28,129 nucleotides of DNA from an uncultured Azohydromonas sp. (GTDB taxonomy: Bacteria; Pseudomonadota; Gammaproteobacteria; Burkholderiales; Burkholderiaceae_C), in the NCBI RefSeq assembly GCF_937926365.1, contig NZ_CALAOH010000224.1, positions 1 through 28,129 of the forward strand. The letters are read 5' to 3'. The notes under the pieces are model-generated. The model ran no database searches. It was not told the origin of the DNA and was given only the letters and a program-made list of their open reading frames with translations. The position numbers were made by a program, and so were the translations under genes. Positions 1-6,457 of this stretch are shown in pieces (position 1 is the first letter of the stretch; each line of letters starts with the position of its first letter).

Positions 1-1047
1 CGCGGCCAGGCGCTGCGGCGCCTCGGCCGCACGCTGCAGCGCGTGCCGCAGCGCGTGGCGCGCGCGCTCCTCCAGCCGATCCAGTTGCTGCGCATGGCGC
101 GCCAGCACGGCGCCGGGGCGAGCGAGCTGCAGCGCGCGCTGGTCCAGGTCCTGCGCCTGGCGTTCGAGCTGGCGCTGCACCTGGCGGCGCATGCGCCGCG
201 CCAGCGTGGCCAGCTGCTCCAGCGCCTCGGCCTGCGCCGGCGCCACCAGCTCGGCCGCGGCGGTGGGCGTGGGCGCGCGCAGGTCGGCCGCGAAGTCGGC
301 CAGGCTCACGTCGGTTTCGTGGCCCACGCCGCACACCAGCGGGATCCCGCTCTCGGCCACGGCAAACACCACGCGCTCTTCGTTGAAGGCCCACAAATCC
401 TCCAGCGAGCCGCCGCCGCGGCACAGGATCAGCACGTCCACCTCGCGGCGCTGGTTGGCCAGCTGCAGCGCGGCCACCAGCGCCGCCGGCGCCTCGGCGC
501 CCTGCACCGGGCTGGGATAGATGACGACCTCCACCTGCGGCGCGCGCCGCGCCAGCGTGGTGAGCACGTCGCGCAGCGCCGCGGCAGCCAGCGAGGTGAC
601 CACGCCCACGCGCGCCGGAAAGCGCGGCAGCGGACGCTTGCGCTCCGCATCGAACAGGCCCTGCGCCTGCAACCGCTCTTTCAATCGCAGGAACTGCTCG
701 TACAGTGAGCCCGTGCCCACGAGCTGCATGGCCTCGACCACGAACTGCAGCTCGCCGCGCGGCTCGTACAGCGCGATGCGCCCGCGCAGCTCCACCTGCT
801 GGCCGTCGCGCGGGTTGAAGTCCACCAGCGAGGCGGCGCGGCGGAACATCGCGCAGCGCAGCGCGGCGGCCTGCCCGTCCGCGTCCTTGAGCGTGAAGTA
901 GCAGTGCCCGCTGGCCGCGCGCGTGAAGCCCGAGAGCTCGCCGCGCACGCTGCACGCGCCGAAGCGCGCCGCCAGCGCGTCGCCCATGGCCAGCAGCAGC
1001 GCCGCCACGCCCCACACCTGGCGCGCCATCGTGCTCGGCTCGGCCAT
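1..1047 (-). CDS. xseA: Exodeoxyribonuclease VII large subunit (3' end cut by window edge)
   Basis: Large subunit of exonuclease VII, which degrades single-stranded DNA from both ends together with several copies of the small subunit XseB. The reading frame is open from an ATG at 1047 to the window edge, giving 349 residues, so the C-terminal part is missing. The N-terminus (MAEPSTMARQVWGV) leads into the OB-fold nucleic-acid-binding domain (roughly residues 10-105). The catalytic domain follows, with the family signature GGGSLEDLWAFNEE near residues 206-220 and the HETDVSLADFAADLRAPTPT block near 240-260. The visible C-terminal part is Arg/Gln/Ala-rich and helical, as expected of the coiled-coil region. 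A GGAG lies 7 bases upstream of the chosen ATG. The gene diverges from exbB. Identification is firm; only the length is incomplete. Confidence 0.95.
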   Translation of the reverse strand, partial: MAEPSTMARQVWGVAALLLAMGDALAARFGACSVRGELSGFTRAASGHCYFTLKDADGQAAALRCAMFRRAASLVDFNPRDGQQVELRGRIALYEPRGELQFVVEAMQLVGTGSLYEQFLRLKERLQAQGLFDAERKRPLPRFPARVGVVTSLAAAALRDVLTTLARRAPQVEVVIYPSPVQGAEAPAALVAALQLANQRREVDVLILCRGGGSLEDLWAFNEERVVFAVAESGIPLVCGVGHETDVSLADFAADLRAPTPTAAAELVAPAQAEALEQLATLARRMRRQVQRQLERQAQDLDQRALQLARPGAVLARHAQQLDRLEERARHALRHALQRAAEAPQRLAA

Positions 1048-1315
1048 GCGGTTCTCCAAGATGAGTTTCAGAAGTCGGTGCTGAAAAATGCCGCAGCGCA
1101 AGCCGCGGCCCGGGCTGACAGGCACTTCGGTGCGCTGTCCCGATGCTGCCCACAAACTTGTTCACAGCAACGGTGGACAGATGCGGCGCCCCACCCCGGC
1201 GCCAGCGGGCCTGCGGGAGGCCTTCGGCATAATCGCCGGTCCGTCCGGGTGGCCCAGTTCCATGCGCAGCAGTCCCGGGCCTGTCTTTGTCCAACGCAAC
1301 GACCCGGGGACGCCC
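1048..1315. other. xseA/exbB divergent intergenic region
   Basis: This 268-base gap carries the promoters of two divergent genes. The only -10-like hexamer I can point to for exbB is CATAAT at 1228-1233, without a convincing -35. A single DnaA-box-like TTGTTCACA lies at 1158-1166 with one mismatch to consensus. If exbB starts at the ATG at 1262, the last part of this gap is coding. Confidence 0.35.
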
Positions 1316-1945
1316 TTGTTTTCGATCATACAAGCCGCCGGCTGGCCCATCTGGCCGCTGCTGCTGTGCTCGGTGCTGGCCATGGCACTGATCATCGAAA
1401 GGCTCATGAGCCTGCGCACCGCGCGCATCGTGCCGCCCAAGCTGCTGGACGAGGTGCTGCAACTCGCGCGCGGTGGCCTGCCCGCGCCCGACGTGGTGCA
1501 GAAGCTGCAGGAGCATTCGGTGCTGGGCGAGGTGCTGGCTGCGGGGCTGCGCAGCGCGATGCAGCAGCCGCGCATCGACGAGGGCGGCCTGCGCCAGTCC
1601 TTCGAAAGTGCCGGGCGCGCGGCAGTGCACGAGCTGGAGCGCTACCTCAGCGCGCTGGGCAGCATCGCCTCGGCCGCGCCGCTGCTGGGGCTGTTCGGCA
1701 CCGTGGTGGGCATGATCGAGCTCTTCGGCAGCCAGACGCCAGGGGGCGGCAGCAACCCGCAGCAGATCGCGCACGGCATCTCGGTAGCGCTCTACAACAC
1801 CGCCTTCGGCTTGGCCATCGCGATCCCCGCGCTGCTGTTCTACCGCCACTTCCGCCGCCGCGTGGAGGACTACGCGATGGCGCTGGAGCAAGCGGCCGAG
1901 CGGCTGCTGCCGCTGCTGCTGCACCACGCCGCACGCGCCGCCTGA
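1316..1945 (+). CDS. exbB: MotA/TolQ/ExbB proton channel family protein
   Basis: Inner-membrane proton-channel subunit that pairs with ExbD and energises a TonB-type partner for outer-membrane transport. With the TTG start at 1316 it has 209 residues. It has three membrane segments near residues 9-27, 113-137 and 160-177; the second and third contain the conserved small-residue runs of the family (SAAPLLGLFGTVVGM and YNTAFGLAIAIPALL). The TTG start is preferred because the protein then begins MFSIIQAAGWPIWPLL, as TolQ/ExbB proteins do, and a GGGGA lies 6 bases upstream. An in-frame ATG at 1262 would add 18 unconserved residues and has no clear ribosome site. exbD follows after 35 bases. No tonB gene is visible here. 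The function could also be Tol-like, but the small ExbD partner favours ExbB. Confidence 0.88.
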   Translation: MFSIIQAAGWPIWPLLLCSVLAMALIIERLMSLRTARIVPPKLLDEVLQLARGGLPAPDVVQKLQEHSVLGEVLAAGLRSAMQQPRIDEGGLRQSFESAGRAAVHELERYLSALGSIASAAPLLGLFGTVVGMIELFGSQTPGGGSNPQQIAHGISVALYNTAFGLAIAIPALLFYRHFRRRVEDYAMALEQAAERLLPLLLHHAARAA

Positions 1946-1980
1946 CCCGTGAGTGAATTGAAGCCGCCGGAGAACGCGCG

Positions 1981-2400
1981 ATGAACTTCCGCAAGCCGCG
2001 GCCCGAGGAACCGGAGATCAACCTGATCCCATTCATCGACGTGCTGCTGGTGGTGCTGATCTTCCTGATGCTGTCCACCACCTACAGCCGCTTCACGGCG
2101 CTGGACGTGACGCTGCCCGCGGCCGGCGCGCAGCCGCTGCCGCAGCGCCCGCAGGAGATCATCGTGGCCGTGGCCGCCGACGGCCGTTACGCCATCAACC
2201 AGCGCCCGGTTGAAGGCCGCAGCGTGGAAGTGCTGGCCGCCGAGCTGCGCACCGCTGCGCAGGGCCTGAGCCAGCCGATGGTGATCATCAGCGCCGACGC
2301 CACGGCCGCGCACCAGTCGGTGGTCAACGTGCTGGACGCGGCGCGGCGCAGCGGGCTCTCCAGGCTGACCTTTGCCACGCAGGCCGGTGCGCAACATTGA
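1981..2400 (+). CDS. exbD: ExbD/TolR family biopolymer transport protein
   Basis: Partner of ExbB: a single-pass inner-membrane protein with a periplasmic domain. At 139 residues it has the usual family length. A short cytoplasmic N-terminus (with the EPEINLIPFIDVLL block) runs into one membrane helix at about residues 15-35. Asp20 in FIDVLL is the residue expected to carry the proton. The periplasmic part ends with the usual VVNVLDAARRSGL-type segment. A GGAG at 1968-1971 lies 9 bases before the ATG. It is separated from lpxK by 134 bases that hold a pair of inverted repeats, so exbBD may be a transcription unit of its own. Confidence 0.93.
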   Translation: MNFRKPRPEEPEINLIPFIDVLLVVLIFLMLSTTYSRFTALDVTLPAAGAQPLPQRPQEIIVAVAADGRYAINQRPVEGRSVEVLAAELRTAAQGLSQPMVIISADATAAHQSVVNVLDAARRSGLSRLTFATQAGAQH

Positions 2401-2429
2401 GTTCGATTCCACTTTGGATGTGAGATGAC

Positions 2430-2458
2430 CCGTTCGCCCTGAGGTATCGAAGGGCGAA
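2430..2458 (-). repeat. Dispersed palindromic repeat, family B, copy 1
   Basis: Begins CCGTTCGCCCTGAGGTATCG and reads as the inverted copy of the repeat at 2494-2525, with 23 of the first 24 bases complementary. A third relative lies at 5582-5613. The pair can form a long hairpin between exbD and lpxK. Confidence 0.8.
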
Positions 2459-2493
2459 TCCGCGAGGCTGCGATGGTTGCACCCCGGAAGGGG

Positions 2494-2525
2494 CCGTTCA
2501 TCCTTCGATACCTCAGGACGAACGG
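2494..2525 (+). repeat. Dispersed palindromic repeat, family B, copy 2
   Basis: A 32-base imperfect palindrome opening CCGTTCATCCTTCGATACCT and closing GGACGAACGG. It ends only 9 bases before the TTG start assigned to lpxK. It pairs with copy 1 at 2430-2458. Confidence 0.8.
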
Positions 2526-2534
2526 AATACTGCA

Positions 2535-3599
2535 TTGACGAGCAACACAAGGAATGAGCCCAGCGGCGGCGCGCTGGCGCGCGCGGGCGACTGGCTGCAG
2601 CGCCAGTGGTGGCAAGCGTCACCCACGGCCGGCGCGCGGCTGCTGCAGCCGCTTTCCACCCTGTACGAGACGCTGGCCGAGCGCCGGCGCCGCGCGACAG
2701 TGCCTGAAAGCACCGGGCTGCCGGTGGTGGTGGTGGGCAACCTCATCGTCGGCGGCGCGGGCAAGACGCCCACCGTCATCGCGCTGGTGCACGCGCTGCG
2801 CGCCCTGGGCTGGACGCCGGGCGTGATCTCGCGCGGCCATGGCCGCGACGGCGCCGCCGTGGCGGCCGTGCGGCGCGACAGCGCCGCGCGCGAGGTGGGC
2901 GACGAGCCCCTGCTGATCCACCTGCGCAGCGGCGCGCCGGTGGTGGTGGGCCGCGACCGGCTGGCCGCCGCCCGCGCGCTGCGCGCGACGCATCCCGAGA
3001 TGAACCTGCTGCTGGCCGACGACGGGCTGCAGCACTGGCGCCTGGCGCGCGACGCGCAGGTGATCGTCTTCGACGATCGTGGCGCGGGCAACGGTCTGCC
3101 CCTTCCCGCCGGACCGCTGCGCCAGCGGCTGCCCGAAGCCGTGCCGCCGCGCAGCCTGGTGCTCTACAACGCCGCGGCGCCCAGCACGCCGCTGCCGGGC
3201 TGGTGCGCGCAGCGCCGCCTGGCCGGCGCGGTGGAACTGGCCGACTGGTGGGCGGGCCGGCCGTCCAGCCTCGAAGCGCTGCATGCCCTGCGCGGGCGGC
3301 CGGTGGTGGCCGCGGCCGGCATCGGCGCGCCACAGCGTTTCTTCGCCATGCTGCAGGCTCAGGGGTTGAGCCTCACGCCCTGCCCCGTGGCCGACCATCA
3401 CGACTACGCCACGCTGCCTTGGCCGCCGGGCACGCCCGACGTGGTGCTGACCGAGAAGGACGCCATCAAGCTCGATGCGGCGCGCTGCCCCGGGTCGCGC
3501 GTGTGGGTCGTGGCGCTAGACTTCGCCCTCCCCGACGGCTTCGTGGCCGAGCTGGCCCGGCTGCTTCCCGCATCACCTTCTGTCCCCCATGAGCCTTGA
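2535..3599 (+). CDS. lpxK: Tetraacyldisaccharide 4'-kinase
   Basis: Inner-membrane-associated kinase that phosphorylates the 4' position of the lipid A disaccharide precursor, the sixth step of the Raetz pathway. It has 354 residues, slightly above the usual 320-350. The P-loop is GGAGKTPT at residues 73-80, followed by VISRGHGR (98-104) and ADDGLQHW (161-168), all hallmark LpxK blocks, with EKDAIK near the C-terminus. The TTG start is the only plausible one in frame near the N-terminus; it lies just after a palindromic repeat, and the first 18 residues are not conserved-looking, so the true start is uncertain. The 3' end overlaps the next gene by 11 bases, which suggests translational coupling with the Trm112-type gene and kdsB. 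Confidence 0.93.
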   Translation: MTSNTRNEPSGGALARAGDWLQRQWWQASPTAGARLLQPLSTLYETLAERRRRATVPESTGLPVVVVGNLIVGGAGKTPTVIALVHALRALGWTPGVISRGHGRDGAAVAAVRRDSAAREVGDEPLLIHLRSGAPVVVGRDRLAAARALRATHPEMNLLLADDGLQHWRLARDAQVIVFDDRGAGNGLPLPAGPLRQRLPEAVPPRSLVLYNAAAPSTPLPGWCAQRRLAGAVELADWWAGRPSSLEALHALRGRPVVAAAGIGAPQRFFAMLQAQGLSLTPCPVADHHDYATLPWPPGTPDVVLTEKDAIKLDAARCPGSRVWVVALDFALPDGFVAELARLLPASPSVPHEP

Positions 3600-3816
3600 C
3601 CACCGATTGATCGAACTGCTGGTATGCCCGGTGTGCAAGGGCCCGCTGGAACTGCTGCGCGACACGCAGTTGCAGCCGCGCGAGCTGGTCTGCCCGGCCG
3701 ACCGGCTGGCCTTCCCGATCCGCGACGGCCTGCCCGTGATGCTTGAAACCGACGCCCGCGCGCTGGATGCGCCGGCCCCGGTAGCGCCCACCCCCGGCGA
3801 CGCGGCGGCCGTATGA
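3589..3816 (+). CDS. Trm112 family protein (UPF0434/YcaR type)
   Basis: A 75-residue zinc-ribbon-like protein of the YcaR/UPF0434 family. The N-terminal LLVCPVCKGPLEL provides a CxxC pair and the central LVCPADRLAFPIRDGLPVML is the family signature; the tail is Ala/Pro-rich. The eukaryotic Trm112 relatives activate methyltransferases, but the bacterial role is not established. It nearly always sits between lpxK and kdsB, as here. It overlaps lpxK by 11 bases and kdsB by 4 bases (ATGA), so all three are probably made from one message. Confidence 0.93.
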   Translation: MSLDHRLIELLVCPVCKGPLELLRDTQLQPRELVCPADRLAFPIRDGLPVMLETDARALDAPAPVAPTPGDAAAV

Positions 3817-4583
3817 GCACCGTGCGCGACGAGGACTTCACCGTCCTGATCCCGGCACGGATGGCCTCCACCAGGCTGCCCAACAAGCCACTGGCCGACA
3901 TCGGCGGGCTGCCGATGGTGGTGCGCGTGGCGCAGCGCGCCGCGCTCTCCGGCGCCCGGCGCGTGGTGGTTGCGGCCGACGACGACCGCATCCTGCTGGC
4001 CTGCGCGCGCAACAACGTCGAGGCCGTGCTCACCGCCAAGGACCACGCCAACGGCAGCGACCGCCTGGCCCAGGCCTGCACGCTGCTGGGCCTGGACGGC
4101 GAGGACATCGTGGTCAATGTGCAGGGCGACGAGCCGCTGATCGACCCCGCACTGATCGACGGCTGCGCCAAGCTGCTGCGCGTGCGCGACGACTGCGTGA
4201 TGAGCACCGCCGCCCACGCCATCGAGAGCGAAGCCGATTTCCGCAGCCCCAACGTGGTGAAAGTGGTGCTCGACGCGGCGGGCCGCGCCCTGTACTTCAC
4301 CCGCGCCAGCGTGCCCTTCTGGCGCGACGCCGTGCCGCCGGGCGCGCTGCCGAGCCCGGCGCCGCTGCGCCATATCGGCCTCTACGCCTACCGCGCCGGC
4401 TTCCTGCGCCGCTTCCCGGCGCTGGATACCTCGCCGCTGGAGCGCATCGAATCGCTGGAGCAGTTGCGCGTGCTCTGGCATGGCGAGCGCATCGCCGTGC
4501 ACGTGACGCGGCGCGCGCCCGGCCCCGGCGTGGACACGGCCGAGGACCTGGAGCGCGTGCGCGCGCTGCTGGCCGGCGGTTGA
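3813..4583 (+). CDS. kdsB: 3-deoxy-manno-octulosonate cytidylyltransferase
   Basis: Activates Kdo with CTP to CMP-Kdo, the donor for the first inner-core sugars of lipopolysaccharide; a cytoplasmic enzyme. It has 256 residues, matching the family. The nucleotide-binding signature IPARMASTRLPNKPL is at residues 13-27, AKDHANGSDRLAQA at about 75-88, and the metal-binding NVQGDEPLI at 102-110. HIGLYAYR and PGVDTAEDLERV near the end are also typical. The start overlaps the stop of the Trm112-type gene by 4 bases. With lpxK upstream it forms a small LPS module. Confidence 0.96.
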   Translation: MSTVRDEDFTVLIPARMASTRLPNKPLADIGGLPMVVRVAQRAALSGARRVVVAADDDRILLACARNNVEAVLTAKDHANGSDRLAQACTLLGLDGEDIVVNVQGDEPLIDPALIDGCAKLLRVRDDCVMSTAAHAIESEADFRSPNVVKVVLDAAGRALYFTRASVPFWRDAVPPGALPSPAPLRHIGLYAYRAGFLRRFPALDTSPLERIESLEQLRVLWHGERIAVHVTRRAPGPGVDTAEDLERVRALLAGG

Positions 4584-4599
4584 GCGCGGTCTGAGTCCG

Positions 4600-4640
4600 T
4601 GCGCCCGTCGCGGGCGCATCGCAGGCTCAATACCTGAGCC
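4600..4640. other. Two adjacent perfect hairpins after kdsB
   Basis: An 8-bp stem with 3-base loop (TGCGCCCG/CGGGCGCA, 4600-4618) is followed by a 6-bp stem with 5-base loop (GGCTCA/TGAGCC, 4624-4640). Neither has a T-tract, so a classical intrinsic terminator is not supported. They may act as RNA-stabilising or weak termination structures at the end of the kdsB message. Confidence 0.5.
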
Positions 4641-4688
4641 CGCACATGCTGACGAGCCCCTGACGACCCCTGCGCCAGTGAGCCGATT

Positions 4689-4706
4689 GCGTGACGAGCG
4701 TCACGC
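4689..4706. promoter_or_regulatory. Inverted repeat upstream of adk (possible operator)
   Basis: Perfect palindrome GCGTGAC-gagc-GTCACGC, with 7-base arms and a 4-base spacer, about 150 bases before the adk start. It has no T-tract. The symmetry suggests a dimeric regulator site, but no regulator can be named. The rest of the 4584-4853 gap shows no small gene and no clear -35/-10 pair. Confidence 0.4.
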
Positions 4707-4853
4707 GAAATCCAGGCCCGAATAGGTCTTTTCGCTTGCTTGGCGTCAGTTTGGCGCAAAGACGTGCATGTTATTCTCGACCGAGACAACACGGCCGCCC
4801 TGGCCGCGAACAGGCGCCTTTCCCAAAGGGGCCATCAAACATTCAAGGAAGCC

Positions 4854-5510
4854 ATGAGACTCATTCTTCTGGGCGCACCGGGCGCCGGCAAAGGTACGCA
4901 AGCAGCCTTCATCTGCAAGAAATTCGGGATTCCGCAGATCTCCACGGGCGACATGCTGCGCGCGGCCGTGAAGGCCGGTACCCCGCTGGGCCTGGAAGCC
5001 AAGAAGGTGATGGACGCCGGCGGCCTGGTCAGCGACGAGATCATCATCGGCCTGGTCAAGGACCGCATCGCCCAGCCCGACTGCGCCAACGGCTTCCTGT
5101 TCGACGGCTTCCCCCGCACCATTCCCCAGGCGCAAGCCATGCGCGACGCCGGCGTGAAGCTGGACGTGGTGCTGGAGATCGACGTGCCCGATGAGGCCAT
5201 CATCGAGCGCATGGCCGGCCGCCGCGTGCACGTGGCCTCGGGCCGCACCTACCACGTCAAGTTCAACCCGCCCAAGGTCGAGGGCGTGGACGACGAGACC
5301 GGCGAAGCGCTGATCCAGCGCGACGACGACAAGGAAGAGACCGTGCGCAAGCGCCTGCAGGTCTACCAGAGCCAGACCCGTCCGCTGGTGGACTACTACG
5401 CCAGCTGGGCCGCCACTGGCGACGCGCAGGCCCCGCGCTACGCCAAGATCAGCGGCCAGGGCTCGGTGGACGAGATCACCGCCCGCGCCCTGGAAGCCCT
5501 CGGCGCCTGA
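4854..5510 (+). CDS. adk: Adenylate kinase
   Basis: Interconverts ATP and AMP with two ADP; an essential cytoplasmic energy-balance enzyme. It has 218 residues, the usual long (large-LID) form. The P-loop GAPGAGKGT is at residues 7-15, the AMP-binding STGDMLR block near 30-36, and FDGFPRT near 83-89. The LID region (about 123-159) lacks zinc-binding cysteines, as in other Gram-negative enzymes. The ATG at 4854 is preceded by AAGGAA at 4845-4850; a longer in-frame start at 4740 would add unconserved sequence. It is separated from kdsB by 270 bases and ends at a strong terminator, so it is probably transcribed alone. Confidence 0.97.
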   Translation: MRLILLGAPGAGKGTQAAFICKKFGIPQISTGDMLRAAVKAGTPLGLEAKKVMDAGGLVSDEIIIGLVKDRIAQPDCANGFLFDGFPRTIPQAQAMRDAGVKLDVVLEIDVPDEAIIERMAGRRVHVASGRTYHVKFNPPKVEGVDDETGEALIQRDDDKEETVRKRLQVYQSQTRPLVDYYASWAATGDAQAPRYAKISGQGSVDEITARALEALGA

Positions 5511-5527
5511 GCTCACAAGCGTTGTAG

Positions 5528-5552
5528 AAAAGCCGCCCCCGGGCGGCTTTTT
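5528..5552 (+). terminator. Intrinsic terminator of adk
   Basis: An 11-bp perfect stem, AAAAGCCGCCC paired with GGGCGGCTTTT, with a 2-base gap at the turn (the real loop must open a few more bases). It ends in a run of five T and lies 17 bases after the adk stop. Confidence 0.9.
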
Positions 5553-5581
5553 CACGCCTGCGTGCAAGCCCGCCGCAGGCA

Positions 5582-5613
5582 CCGTTCATCCTTCGATCCT
5601 CGGGGACGAACGG
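5582..5613 (+). repeat. Dispersed palindromic repeat, family B, copy 3
   Basis: Starts CCGTTCATCCTTCGAT and ends GGACGAACGG, closely matching 2494-2525. It lies 47 bases before the start of the dehydrogenase gene, and the bases just after it also resemble those after copy 2. Confidence 0.8.
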
Positions 5614-5660
5614 CATACGTCACTGGCAAGCGAAACCCGAAATCACACAAGGAGACAGAC

Positions 5661-6419
5661 ATGGACATCGCAGGCAAGGTTTTCATCGTCACCGGCGCGG
5701 CCTCGGGCCTGGGCGAAGGCACGGCGCGCATGCTCGCGCGCGAGGGCGCCAAGGTCGTGCTGGCGGACCTGCAGCTCGACAAGGGCGCGGCGCTGGCCGC
5801 GGAGCTGGGCGCCAGCTTCGTGAAGTGCGACGTCAGCCAGGAGGCGGACGCCCGCGCCGTGGTGCAGCAGGCGGTGTCGCTGGGCAAGCTGGTGGGGCTG
5901 GTCAACTGCGCCGGCATTGCGCCTGCGGCGCGCGTGGTGGGCAAGGAAGGTGCGCACGCATTGGGACTCTTCTCCAAGGTCATCAACGTCAACCTGGTGG
6001 GCACCTTCAACATGTGCCGCCTGGCCGCCGAGGCCATGTGCGCCAACGAGCCCGAAGCCACCGGCGAGCGCGGCGTGCTGATCAACACCGCCAGCGTGGC
6101 GGCCTTCGACGGCCAGATCGGCCAGGCGGCCTATGCCGCCAGCAAGGCCGGCGTGGCGGGCATGACGCTGCCGCTGGCGCGCGACCTGGCGCGCCACGGC
6201 ATCCGCTGCGTGACCATCGCCCCGGGCATCTTCGGCACGCCGATGCTGGAAGCCATGCCGCAGGAGGTGCAGGACGCGCTGGCCGCCAGCGTGCCCTTCC
6301 CCGCGCGCCTGGGCCGCCCGGCCGACTACGCCAAGCTCGTGCACCAGATCGTCACCAACGAGATGCTCAACGGCGAGACGATCCGGCTGGACGGGGCGAT
6401 CCGGATGCCGCCGAAGTGA
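5661..6419 (+). CDS. Short-chain dehydrogenase/reductase, HSD10-like 3-hydroxyacyl-CoA dehydrogenase type
   Basis: A 252-residue classical SDR. The nucleotide-binding TGAASGLG is at residues 11-18, and Asp36 after the second strand indicates NAD rather than NADP. VNCAG is at 81-85 and the catalytic set is Ser145, Tyr158 and Lys162 (YAASK). The C-terminus (ETIRLDGAIRMPPK) and the overall pattern resemble type 10 17-beta-hydroxysteroid / 3-hydroxyacyl-CoA dehydrogenases, which act in fatty-acid or branched-chain degradation; this substrate assignment is inferred. The ATG at 5661 has AAGGAG 9 bases upstream. It stands alone, following the adk terminator and converging with the peptide-transporter ATPase 38 bases away. 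No obvious terminator is seen in that gap. Confidence 0.88.
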   Translation: MDIAGKVFIVTGAASGLGEGTARMLAREGAKVVLADLQLDKGAALAAELGASFVKCDVSQEADARAVVQQAVSLGKLVGLVNCAGIAPAARVVGKEGAHALGLFSKVINVNLVGTFNMCRLAAEAMCANEPEATGERGVLINTASVAAFDGQIGQAAYAASKAGVAGMTLPLARDLARHGIRCVTIAPGIFGTPMLEAMPQEVQDALAASVPFPARLGRPADYAKLVHQIVTNEMLNGETIRLDGAIRMPPK

Positions 6420-6457
6420 GATTGGGAAGGCCGGCCGGGATCACGCTGCAACGGGCC

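Noticed and set aside
1158..1166. DnaA-box-like TTGTTCACA upstream of exbB
   Set aside because: One mismatched box without a cluster, AT-rich unwinding region or dnaA/dnaN nearby does not support a replication origin.
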